Shown: positions 1-5,071, counted from the stretch's first letter. The stretch: 6,639 bases of DNA from an uncultured Filifactor sp. (GCA_947254385.1 CAMYCP010000075.1:1-6639); one strand, 5' to 3'. Translations and numbers: made by a program. Notes: a model not told the origin generated them from the sequence alone.

Positions 1-36
1 TAATACAAGTTTATATTAAATTCTGGTTAAGATTAC

Positions 37-69
37 ATACTACATTTTTTAAAGCTAATCAGTATTACA
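37..69 (+). repeat. Dispersed intergenic repeat, copy 1
   Basis: The segment beginning ATACTACATTTTTTAAAGC matches copy 3 (3714-3746) with 3 differences over 32 aligned bases. It lies just downstream of the ATPase gene. Apart from this copy I see nothing in the first 83 bases, including no terminator for the operon. Confidence 0.65.
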
Positions 70-83
70 TAACTTTACAAGTT

Positions 84-2162
84 TTACCGTATATCATAAT
101 TTTTCATATTGTTAAGCGCCATAAATACCGTGGATGTATTGTGTAGAAGTGACGATATTTTGGAATTTACCGCTCCCAAAGCGCCAAGTCCCATCAGAAA
201 ACTGTTGAATCCTAAAATAAAACTGTAGGAATATGATATGCGTCGTGCCATTGCACGTGAGATTTTAATCGTGTCGGTTATGGCACTCAGGTCATTCGAG
301 TTGACGGTTATGTCGGCTATTTCTTTGGATATATCGGATCCTTCGCTCATAGCCATGGATACGTCGGCTGATGACAATGCCACCGAATCGTTCACGCCGT
401 CGCCGACCATCAACACTTTGTATCCGTTTTCTTTCAATTCATTTATATATTCCGCTTTTTGATCGGGCAAATATTGAGATCTGAATTCGTCAAGTTTAAG
501 TTCTCTTGCCGCTTTTAATGCGGAAACTTCCGCATCTCCGGTGAGCATGGATATTTTTTTGTATCCGAGTTTTCGTAAGTCAAAAATGAGTTTTTCGGCA
601 TCCGTTCTTATCGGATCTTCTATGGTAAATATCCCTATGAGTTCGTTTTCAGTACCTATGAACAAAAGTGATTTTCCGTCGTTTTCTTCTTTAATTTTTT
701 TGAGGAGAGTTTCATCAATTTTTACATGTTCATCTTCCACGACAAAATGCTCACTTCCGATTACCACCCTCATACCCGCATATTCGGCAACTATACCGTG
801 CGCTATAATGTATTCCGGCTTGGAGTGATGTTCTCCTTTGTGATACACGCCTTTTTTTATCGCATAAGCACTTACGGCGGACGCTATCGGGTGAGGGAAA
901 TGTTCTTCTATACACGCCGCCATGCGGATAAGTTTTTCATCGGAGAGGTTGTCGCTTAAGTTTATAAATGAAGTGACTACAGGTTCGGCTCCTGTCAATG
1001 TGCCGGTTTTATCGAACACGGCCGTATCGGTTAAAGATAATGTCTCAAGACTTCTTCCGCCTTTTACCCACACTTTGTTTTTAAACGACTGCGTAATTGC
1101 GCTCATTACAGCTATCGGAATTACAAGCCTCAATGCACACGAATAGTCCACCACAAAAAATGCAGTGGTTTTTTCTATATTTCTCGTAAACAAATATGTC
1201 AAAAATGCTCCTAAAAAGTTGAATTTAACGAGTTTATCCGCTGTTTTTTCGCTTTTTATACAACTTAAGGCTTTGTTCTGTTCGGAATTTTTGAGCATCT
1301 TGATTATATCGCTGAGCCTTGAATCGTCATATTTTTTATCAGTCGTTATAATTATAGAGCCGTCTTCAACCACCGTGCCGGCAAAACAATAATCTCCCGC
1401 CGTTTTATGCACCGCTTGCGATTCTCCGGTCAAAGACGATTGATTTATCATCGCCTCTCCTTTAAATACCGTACCGTCGACCGCTATCACGGAACCTGTT
1501 AAAAATTCGACCTTGTCTTCTTTTTGAACTTCTTTTAAACTTTTAAGTTCTCTTCTTTCTCCGTTCAATACCCAAACTTTATCTATATTGAGGCTTAGTG
1601 CGGATTTAAGTTCTTTATCGGATTTATCGACTGTCCAGTCTTCAATTTTATCCGCCATGCCTAAAAGAAATATTATGGATGAGGCGGAATTTACTTTGCC
1701 CTCAAGTACGGATGAGGCTATGGCTACCCCGTCCAGCACTTCCACGTTCAGTTTAAGCTGAATTATATTTTTAAAAGCCTTAAATACATATTTAAGGCTT
1801 TTAAACAACGTAAGCGCCGTTCTTACAGGATACGGTAAAACAAATTTTACAAATAGTCTGTATTGAAAGCTGTCTCTCAATATATCGAAAAGTTCGATTT
1901 TTTCAGCAGGTATAAAAGACGCATCTTTTATTTCCATATCTTTAAGTTGTGAAAATTTCAAAGATTTAAGTTTATTTAATACAGGAGAAATTTCTCCGTC
2001 GAATTTAAATTTTATTTCACCGATGCGTCTGTATACGTATATATCGAATGCTCCTAAAGATTCCAAAATATATTTTAATGCATCCGTTTCTTCAAAGCTG
2101 AACGTGTAAGGAGTTTTTATCTTGAATTTGTCGCCGTAAACCGGGCATAACGTATATTTCAT
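84..2162 (-). CDS. P1B-type heavy-metal ATPase, atypical (P1B-6/FezB-like)
   Basis: This is a 692-residue P-type ATPase that should move a transition metal across a membrane using ATP. Visible motifs in order are TGES (245-248, actuator), the phosphorylated Asp385 in DKTGT, the P1B-specific His424-Pro425, TGD (541-543) and GDGVND (587-592). Hydrophobic segments lie at about 101-170, 315-355 and 645-685. The usual CPC of the metal-binding helix is absent; the site reads DYSCALRL (339-346). The N-terminus (1-60) resembles a small ferredoxin-like HMA fold but has no CxxC. Length is normal for the family and the protein looks intact. It follows the 93-residue gene by 2 bp, with GGGAG over that gene's end as its ribosome binding site, and lies at the end of an operon that begins with feo remnants. 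Iron is therefore the favoured substrate. The resemblance to FezB of ferrosome clusters is inference from motif and context; the family assignment as a P1B ATPase is secure. Confidence 0.93.
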   Translation of the reverse strand: MKYTLCPVYGDKFKIKTPYTFSFEETDALKYILESLGAFDIYVYRRIGEIKFKFDGEISPVLNKLKSLKFSQLKDMEIKDASFIPAEKIELFDILRDSFQYRLFVKFVLPYPVRTALTLFKSLKYVFKAFKNIIQLKLNVEVLDGVAIASSVLEGKVNSASSIIFLLGMADKIEDWTVDKSDKELKSALSLNIDKVWVLNGERRELKSLKEVQKEDKVEFLTGSVIAVDGTVFKGEAMINQSSLTGESQAVHKTAGDYCFAGTVVEDGSIIITTDKKYDDSRLSDIIKMLKNSEQNKALSCIKSEKTADKLVKFNFLGAFLTYLFTRNIEKTTAFFVVDYSCALRLVIPIAVMSAITQSFKNKVWVKGGRSLETLSLTDTAVFDKTGTLTGAEPVVTSFINLSDNLSDEKLIRMAACIEEHFPHPIASAVSAYAIKKGVYHKGEHHSKPEYIIAHGIVAEYAGMRVVIGSEHFVVEDEHVKIDETLLKKIKEENDGKSLLFIGTENELIGIFTIEDPIRTDAEKLIFDLRKLGYKKISMLTGDAEVSALKAARELKLDEFRSQYLPDQKAEYINELKENGYKVLMVGDGVNDSVALSSADVSMAMSEGSDISKEIADITVNSNDLSAITDTIKISRAMARRISYSYSFILGFNSFLMGLGALGAVNSKISSLLHNTSTVFMALNNMKNYDIR

Positions 2163-2164
2163 TT

Positions 2165-2446
2165 TTATTCTCCCGTCAAGTCAAAGCTTTCCGCGGCGTC
2201 GTTTTTTGCAATCCTTTCTTTTTCTATGTTGGCTTTAGCCTCATTTAAAGAGTCGTCGAATCTTGAACGACAATTTTCTATTTTTGAATCCAAACCGTTT
2301 TTAAATTTTAAACTTTGAGTCAGTATACCTACTCCCGCTTTTTTGGCAAGTTCGGTTTCAGATACTGCCTTGACCAGAGCCGCACTTGCAACTCCCAAAA
2401 TGAACATTGTGGAACGTCTGTTCGTCAAACCTCTTAAATATTTCAT
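2165..2446 (-). CDS. Small one-helix membrane protein beside the P1B ATPase (DUF6110-like)
   Basis: This is a 93-residue protein. After a short basic N-terminus (MKYLRGLTNRRS) there is one hydrophobic stretch of about 16-20 residues (MFILGVASAALVKAV), then SETELAKKAG and a charged, probably helical or coiled-coil tail rich in Lys, Glu, Asp and Asn. The layout matches small proteins that I recall being encoded next to P1B ATPases (DUF6110 type), and it fits the position of FezA in ferrosome operons; neither is proved here. The start is the ATG at 2446, preceded by GGGAGG at a good distance; an in-frame ATG four codons upstream at 2458 has no ribosome binding site and overlaps that purine run. 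It sits 14 bp after the Cys-rich gene and 2 bp before the ATPase, so translation is probably coupled. Confidence 0.75.
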   Translation of the reverse strand: MKYLRGLTNRRSTMFILGVASAALVKAVSETELAKKAGVGILTQSLKFKNGLDSKIENCRSRFDDSLNEAKANIEKERIAKNDAAESFDLTGE

Positions 2447-2460
2447 TTTTCCTCCCATTC

Positions 2461-2613
2461 TTACAATAAGCCGTGTTTACAATCATCTTTTTTTATACTG
2501 CAGCCTTTACAACCGCAACCGCAGCCCGAGCCATTTTTGTGACTTTTTACCACACGTATTACAGCATAGACAAAAAGTATGAAAACTACTGAAATTATAA
2601 TGGAATTTGCCAT
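2461..2613 (-). CDS. FeoB-associated Cys-rich membrane mini-protein
   Basis: This is a 50-residue protein: an N-terminal membrane helix (residues about 4-22, SIIISVVFILFVYAVIRVV), then a basic linker, then a Cys-rich tail with CGCGCKGC at 31-38 and a fifth Cys at 45. This arrangement is the FeoB-associated Cys-rich family, usually encoded right after feoB and thought to help FeoB or bind metal at the membrane. AAGGAG seven bases before the ATG is a strong ribosome binding site, and it lies over the end of the feoB remnant. The start is 4 bp from the feoB stop. The gene is intact although its partner feoB is almost wholly deleted here, so its present role is unclear. It could serve the downstream metal ATPase instead. 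Confidence 0.85.
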   Translation of the reverse strand: MANSIIISVVFILFVYAVIRVVKSHKNGSGCGCGCKGCSIKKDDCKHGLL

Positions 2614-2617
2614 AATA

Positions 2618-2805
2618 TCACTCCTTGGCGTATACCGCCGTCAATTTTTCGTGAGTTCTTTTATTCGGGTCGGGTCTCACAAGTAAATATACCACAATTA
2701 AAAGCGCTATAAACGCAACTACGGTAAACGGATTAAATGCAACTTCTCCGGTTATAAGACCGCCTATTTGATATACCATAAGCGCTACAAAGTAAGCTAT
2801 CTTTG
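2618..2805 (-). pseudogene. feoB: feoB remnant: C-terminal ~60 codons only
   Basis: An open frame with no start of its own encodes about 62 residues ending at the TGA at 2618-2620. It reads AYFVALMVYQIGGLITGEV, then a final hydrophobic helix (FIALLIVVYLLV) and a polar tail. This matches the last two membrane helices of the ferrous-iron transporter FeoB, whose VYQ-x-GGLI region is characteristic. Full FeoB proteins are about 600-800 residues, so the GTPase domain and most of the permease are absent. The frame begins inside the truncated feoA and is offset from it, so the two are not fused in frame. The order feoA, feoB, Cys-rich partner is the normal feo order, which argues for one internal deletion. 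It cannot make a working transporter. Confidence 0.85.
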
Positions 2806-2952
2806 GGAAATAATTTCAACTTCCGTCCCCGATACAAATCCCAAATCCGACAAGTGCTGTTTCATGTCGGCGCTGCCGTCTACACGAAACACCAGAGCCT
2901 TCTCTCCTGCCTGCGTCATGCTTAAAGGTATCATACAATCATCTCTTTTCAT
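2797..2952 (-). pseudogene. feoA: feoA, truncated at the 3' end by the feo deletion
   Basis: The 51-residue frame starts MKRDDCMIPLSMTQAGEKAL and continues through KQHLSDLGFVSGTEVEIIS before a stop. IPLS, the LG-F--G motif and the V-V-I strand are typical of FeoA, a small SH3-like cytoplasmic partner of FeoB. FeoA is normally about 70-80 residues, so the last strands are missing; similarity ends at EIIS (residues 46-49) and feoB sequence follows within about 15 bases. The start may be the ATG at 2952 or the one at 2934, just before IPLS and behind a weak GAGATG. A truncated SH3-like fold is unlikely to function. Confidence 0.85.
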
Positions 2953-3022
2953 TAAATTACAAATAGCAAATATCTATTAGATTGATATAATTAAAGTTGA
3001 CCAAGGCTATTATATAAGTAAA

Positions 3023-3051
3023 AGTTTAACACGCTTGATAACACTCGTCAA
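3023..3051 (-). promoter_or_regulatory. Candidate promoter of the feo-remnant/ATPase operon
   Basis: On the minus strand TTGACG (3051-3046) is separated by 17 bases from TAAACT (3028-3023), which has a TGn extension. This is 5/6 and 4/6 to the sigma-A consensus. It lies about 70 bases before the feoA start. I found no convincing Fur box between it and the gene, although iron control would be expected for feo. Confidence 0.4.
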
Positions 3052-3141
3052 CAATTATTATCGGAAAAATTTATAAGCGCTTTTTTTGAATGTGAAGTTA
3101 TATAGTCTTTTTGGAACAATACATATTACTTTTAGGAAAAA

Positions 3142-3159
3142 GAACAAAATTGTTTGTTC
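3142..3159. repeat. Operator-like inverted repeat before the antisense RNA promoter
   Basis: GAACAAA and TTTGTTC are perfect inverted 7-mers separated by 4 bases. The site ends 3 bases before the -35 box of the antisense RNA promoter, a position where a regulator could act. It resembles but does not match the Firmicute LexA box, whose GAAC and GTTC halves are 4 bases apart; here they are 10 apart. Confidence 0.4.
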
Positions 3160-3162
3160 GTA

Positions 3163-3191
3163 TTGTTTGCTCAAAGAAAATGTGATATAAT
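3163..3191 (+). promoter_or_regulatory. Promoter of the antisense (antitoxin) RNA
   Basis: TTGTTT (3163-3168) and a perfect TATAAT (3186-3191) are 17 bases apart, and TGA before the -10 adds an extended -10 element. Transcription would begin near A3198. It faces the toxin gene and is followed within 70 bases by a terminator, the design expected for a short antisense RNA. Confidence 0.7.
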
Positions 3192-3207
3192 ATTTTTAGC
3201 TGAAAAG

Positions 3208-3230
3208 GATAGTAGTTGTCATGACGACAC
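3208..3230 (+). repeat. Direct repeat copy in the antitoxin RNA (DRa/DRb-like)
   Basis: The blocks GATAGTAGT and TCATGACGACAC are separated by 2 bases. Both recur exactly at 3346-3373, where the spacer is 7 bases. In the antisense RNA they are the predicted trans-pairing sites. Confidence 0.8.
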
Positions 3231-3235
3231 AAAAA

Positions 3236-3263
3236 GACCGGGTGTGCAGACCCGGCTTTTTTT
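3236..3263. terminator. Bidirectional terminator shared by toxin mRNA and antisense RNA
   Basis: CCGGGT (3238-3243) and ACCCGG (3250-3255) form a 6-bp GC-rich stem with a GTGCAG loop. CTTTTTTT follows on the plus strand, and TCTTTTT follows on the minus strand because AAAAAGA precedes the stem. It can end both converging transcripts. Confidence 0.85.
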
Positions 3264-3277
3264 AGGCTAATTGTCAC

Positions 3278-3365
3278 CTAATTTCTGTCTAACCATTTGC
3301 AAATGTAGTAGCTAACTGCATTTGCCACAACAGAAATAAAAAAAAGATAGTAGTAAATCCTTCAT
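3278..3365 (-). pseudogene. Fst/Ldr-like type I toxin, frameshifted in a T8 run
   Basis: Translation from the ATG at 3365 gives MKDLLLSFF and then eight off-frame residues to a stop at 3312 (17 residues). If the run of eight T (plus-strand A8, 3338-3345) is read as seven, the frame continues as ISVVANAVSYYICKWLDRN and stops at 3278-3280. The joined 28-residue peptide is a short hydrophobic helix with a charged KWLDRN end, the form of Fst-type membrane toxins (which begin MKDL and end near LD). The Shine-Dalgarno AAAGGGGGTG ends about 6 bases before the ATG. The extra T could be a true mutation, a phase-variable state, a site where RNA polymerase slippage restores the product, or a sequencing error in a homopolymer. 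The gene family is well supported; the present coding state is not. Confidence 0.75.
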
Positions 3366-3373
3366 GACGACAC
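3346..3373 (-). repeat. Direct repeat copy over the toxin start codon
   Basis: This is the second copy of the 9- and 12-base blocks found in the antisense RNA, here spaced by 7 bases. The 12-base block covers the ATG (3363-3365) and the bases up to the Shine-Dalgarno; the 9-base block covers codons 4 to 7. On the toxin mRNA it is the target for antisense pairing. Confidence 0.8.
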
Positions 3374-3399
3374 CCCCTTTCTGTTGCCAGATTAGGAGG
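3373..3399 (-). promoter_or_regulatory. Toxin Shine-Dalgarno with possible sequestering stem
   Basis: The toxin mRNA has GGGGG (3377-3373) as the core of a very strong ribosome binding site. Upstream CCTCC (3399-3395) can pair with it (one G-U pair) across a 17-nt loop. Fst mRNA likewise hides its ribosome binding site in a 5' stem. A further small hairpin, CCGA/TCGG, lies at 3407-3420. The stem is inferred by eye. Confidence 0.4.
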
Positions 3400-3485
3400 A
3401 AGAAAACCGATTTTGCTCGGTATGTCATGTTGGGCCGCAATAACTGTAACTACTTTGATAATGCAATATTTACTAATGCTTAAAA

Positions 3486-3503
3486 GCGTTAAGAAATGTA
3501 GTA
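3486..3503 (-). repeat. Dispersed intergenic repeat, inverted partial copy
   Basis: GCGTTAAGAAATGTAGTA matches the reverse complement of 3716-3733 at 16 of 18 bases. Together the two form inverted ends around a ~248-bp AT-rich segment, as in a small non-coding mobile element. Confidence 0.5.
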
Positions 3504-3595
3504 CAATAATGATATATGAACGTTAAAATAAACAGTAAATAAATTAAAAAAATGATAAAAAGTATTATACTTAGAAATTTGACAAAATTTGTATG

Positions 3596-3630
3596 ATACT
3601 ACAATTTGTAAAAGAAATCAGTATAAAAAT
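3596..3630 (+). repeat. Dispersed intergenic repeat, copy 2 (diverged)
   Basis: This matches copy 3 at 29 of 35 bases by hand alignment. TTAGAAATTT precedes both copies (3571-3580 here and about 3665 for copy 3), so the repeated unit may be longer than the core. Confidence 0.5.
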
Positions 3631-3713
3631 GCGGTAACACGAAATTGCAGTATTGATTTTTACATTAGAAATTTTTGCAATGAACCTTTATGTTGAATTT
3701 CGCTCAGATGTAA

Positions 3714-3746
3714 ATACTACATTTTTTAAAGCAAATCGGTATAACA
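3714..3746 (+). repeat. Dispersed intergenic repeat, copy 3
   Basis: ATACTACATTTTTTAAAGC followed by AAATCGGTATAACA is the closest relative of copy 1 at the left end of the window. It lies directly beside the rpsR terminator. Two copies downstream of unrelated operons suggest a dispersed element rather than a gene part. Confidence 0.65.
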
Positions 3747-3749
3747 ATT

Positions 3750-3793
3750 AAAAAAAGCTCTTAAATTCGTTTAACTAAGCGAACTTAAGAGCT
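3750..3793 (-). terminator. Terminator of the rpsF-ssb-rpsR operon
   Basis: The arms at 3780-3793 and 3756-3769 form a 14-bp stem (AGCTCTTAA-G-TTCG with its complement, one G-U pair) with a 10-base loop, followed by a T run on the minus strand. It starts 7 bases after the rpsR stop codon. Confidence 0.92.
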
Positions 3794-3800
3794 TTTATTT

Positions 3801-4031
3801 TTAGTTTACCGTGTACGGCAGAAGTGCTATACTTCTTGCACGTTTTATTGCGAGAGTGAGTTTTCTTTGTGCTTTTGCAGATGTGCCGGTAACTCTTCTC
3901 GGCAATATTTTTCCTCTTTCGGAGATGAATTTTTTAAGAAGTGCTACGTCTTTGTAGTCTATTTGATTGATTTTATCTCCGGCAAAGGGATCAGCTTTTT
4001 TTCTATGATATACTGCTTTTTGAAATGCCAT
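3801..4031 (-). CDS. rpsR: 30S ribosomal protein S18
   Basis: This 76-residue protein of the small ribosomal subunit binds next to S6 on the platform. [21 protein letters not shown], the TGT motif and the C-terminal [12 protein letters not shown] are hallmark S18 sequences. Length is normal. The N-terminal Cys found in many S18 proteins after the RRKK motif is replaced (RKKADPF), so this is a Cys-free form. AAAGGAGGT before the ATG is a strong ribosome binding site. It is the last gene of the operon, 17 bp after ssb, and is followed by a clear terminator. Confidence 0.98.
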   Translation of the reverse strand: MAFQKAVYHRKKADPFAGDKINQIDYKDVALLKKFISERGKILPRRVTGTSAKAQRKLTLAIKRARSIALLPYTVN

Positions 4032-4048
4032 TTTTACCTCCTTTACTT

Positions 4049-4501
4049 CTAAAACGGTACGTCGTCATCGTCAAGCTCTCTGTAACCGTTTTCATCTAAG
4101 CCTTTAGGCTGATACTCCGACGGATCTTCAACCGGTTTGGACGGTTGAAATGTTGCATTGTCGTCATATTTGGTTTTTTTGTCGCCCCACTCCAGAAATT
4201 GAACGTTTTCCGCTATTATTTCCGTGATATATTTCTTTTCACCGTTTTGGTTTTCGTAACTTCTGTTTTCTATACTGCCTTTTACCGCAACAAGTCTGCC
4301 TTTGGCAAGATATTGCGCACAATTTTCGGCGGATTTGCCCCATACCACGATGTTGAAAAAGTCGGTTTGTTTTTCACCACTTCTGCTTGTATAGGTTCGA
4401 TCGACCGCAATGGAAAAACGAGCTACCGCCTTACCGGACGATGCTATATATCTAAGCTCCGGATCTTTGGTGAGTCTTCCTATGAGTACAGCAATATTCA
4501 T
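4049..4501 (-). CDS. ssb: Single-stranded DNA-binding protein
   Basis: This 150-residue protein coats single-stranded DNA during replication, repair and recombination. The N-terminal OB fold (about 1-105) begins [18 protein letters not shown] and includes the [10 protein letters not shown] strand. A flexible linker rich in Pro, Asp and Glu follows, and the acidic tip ELDDDDVPF, which recruits partner proteins, is intact. The start is the ATG at 4501: AAGGAG sits six bases upstream, over the end of rpsF. A TTG one codon earlier is in frame but badly placed. The position between rpsF and rpsR is the standard Firmicute arrangement. Confidence 0.98.
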   Translation of the reverse strand: MNIAVLIGRLTKDPELRYIASSGKAVARFSIAVDRTYTSRSGEKQTDFFNIVVWGKSAENCAQYLAKGRLVAVKGSIENRSYENQNGEKKYITEIIAENVQFLEWGDKKTKYDDNATFQPSKPVEDPSEYQPKGLDENGYRELDDDDVPF

Positions 4502-4511
4502 CAATTTCTCC

Positions 4512-4802
4512 TTAATCTTCGTCAGTGTTGACTATCATGTGACGAATTACCTTGTCATTGATTTTAAGGTTGCGATCCACTTCTTTAGGAACCGCTACAC
4601 CGGCTTTAAACACGATAAGTACATAGTACCCTTCAGTGTATTTGTTAATTTCGTATGCGAGTTTTCTCTCTCCCCATACGTCCACTTTATCCAACACGCC
4701 TGCGCCGTCTTCTATGATGTTCTTTACTTTTTCAAGTATTGCATTTTTATCATCATCTTCCAGACCCGGTCTTAAAATGTAAATCAATTCATAATTTCTC
4801 AT
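4512..4802 (-). CDS. rpsF: 30S ribosomal protein S6
   Basis: This 96-residue ribosomal protein pairs with S18 on the small subunit. MRNYELIYILRPGL, the WGERKLAYEINKYTEGYYVL core and the DRNLKINDKVIRHM helix are typical S6 sequence, and the length is normal. AGGGAGGTGA before the ATG is a very strong ribosome binding site. It is the first gene of the rpsF-ssb-rpsR operon, with 10 bp to ssb. A long structured leader precedes it, fitting the known feedback control of such operons by the S6:S18 complex. Confidence 0.98.
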   Translation of the reverse strand: MRNYELIYILRPGLEDDDKNAILEKVKNIIEDGAGVLDKVDVWGERKLAYEINKYTEGYYVLIVFKAGVAVPKEVDRNLKINDKVIRHMIVNTDED

Positions 4803-4912
4803 TGTATTTCACCTCCCTATGGACTTAAGGCTCTTTCGAGCAGAAAGAATAAAACGTACAAAAAACTGAAAGTCGAGCTTTTTGTGCGATAACGAAAAAT
4901 AAAATTTTCGTA
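4803..4912 (-). promoter_or_regulatory. rpsF mRNA leader, candidate S6:S18 autoregulatory element
   Basis: From the predicted transcription start near 4912 the leader is about 110 nt. It contains a long stem (arms 4879-4888 and 4855-4864, one mismatch) with a loop holding GCTCGACTTTC, and a second hairpin GCTC-GAAA-GAGC (4841-4830) just before the ribosome binding site. The loop bases GCTC and CTTTC could also pair with GAAAGAGC of the second hairpin, giving an alternative fold. Many bacteria control this operon by S6:S18 binding to such a leader; I could not confirm the conserved bulge of that motif. Confidence 0.45.
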
Positions 4913-4918
4913 ATGTGT

Positions 4919-4947
4919 ATTATAACATAATCATTAACTTACGGCAA
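4919..4947 (-). promoter_or_regulatory. Promoter of the rpsF-ssb-rpsR operon
   Basis: On the minus strand TTGCCG (4947-4942), a 17-base spacer and a perfect TATAAT (4924-4919) with a TGT extension form a strong sigma-A-type promoter. The -35 region lies within the tail of the decayed gene upstream. Confidence 0.85.
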
Positions 4948-5068
4948 ATTTTTTATATTTTTTAACCCCTTTTTTTACACCATCTTTTATATTCTCTTTA
5001 TTATTTTCCCATATCTATTTTATAAAGTCTATTATATCTTGTCCGTTTTCTATTGTGTTCTCACCCAT
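4934..5068 (-). pseudogene. Decayed paralogue of the 114-residue cassette protein
   Basis: A good ribosome binding site (GAGGTGA) precedes the ATG at 5068. The frame gives MGENTIENGQDIIDFIK, then TAG at 5015-5017, then 26 further residues (IWENNKENIKDGVKKGVKKY and a short tail) to TAA at 4934. Around the stop it aligns with the intact 114-residue protein: DFIK-stop-IWE against ELIRECWE, so the TAG stands where the relative has Glu21. The C-terminal two thirds have no counterpart here. It follows the complete lipoprotein gene by 22 bp, as its intact relative follows the upstream lipoprotein. A functional 17-residue peptide is possible but less likely. Confidence 0.65.
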
Positions 5069-5071
5069 TTT

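Larger units (their letters stand above)
3198..3263 (+). ncRNA. Predicted type I antitoxin RNA (RNAII-like)
   Basis: A transcript of about 66 nt is defined by the promoter before it and the terminator at its end. It carries a 9-base block (3208-3216) and a 12-base block (3219-3230) that also occur on the plus strand over the toxin start region (3346-3354 and 3362-3373). The RNA can therefore pair in trans with the toxin mRNA over its start codon and the bases next to the Shine-Dalgarno, and again over codons 4-7. The two RNAs also overlap in cis at the shared terminator. This is the layout of the par locus of plasmid pAD1, where RNAII blocks translation of Fst. Function is inferred from architecture only. 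Confidence 0.7.
3421..3749. other. AT-rich intergenic region without a gene
   Basis: No reading frame here has a ribosome binding site or recognisable protein. It should contain the promoter of the toxin mRNA (minus, roughly 3440-3480), but I see no clear -35/-10 pair. It holds three of the four repeat copies and a short palindrome, AATGCTT-AA-AAGCGTT (3475-3490, one G-T pair). The rest is plain AT-rich sequence. Confidence 0.6.

Noticed and set aside
2953..3060. Fur box controlling feoA
   Set aside because: Only AT-rich partial matches such as TTGATATAATTAA were seen; no 19-bp palindrome with both half sites is present.
3142..3159. LexA/SOS box upstream of the antisense RNA promoter
   Set aside because: The GAAC and GTTC half sites are 10 bases apart instead of 4, so it does not match the Firmicute LexA operator.
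3221..3265. A 14-codon plus-strand frame starting MTTQKDRV within the antisense RNA
   Set aside because: Its ATG is only the copy of the complementary repeat, it has no proper ribosome binding site, and its last codons are the terminator hairpin.
3312..3428. Longer toxin frame from the ATG at 3428 (21 extra residues, in frame with MKDLL)
   Set aside because: No ribosome binding site precedes that ATG, while AAAGGGGGTG sits ideally before the ATG at 3365. The upstream codons are better explained as structured 5' untranslated RNA.
4145..4775. Long plus-strand open frames opposite ssb and rpsF, and others opposite the ATPase and lipoprotein
   Set aside because: They are antisense to well-recognised or strongly supported genes, lack ribosome binding sites and encode no recognisable protein.
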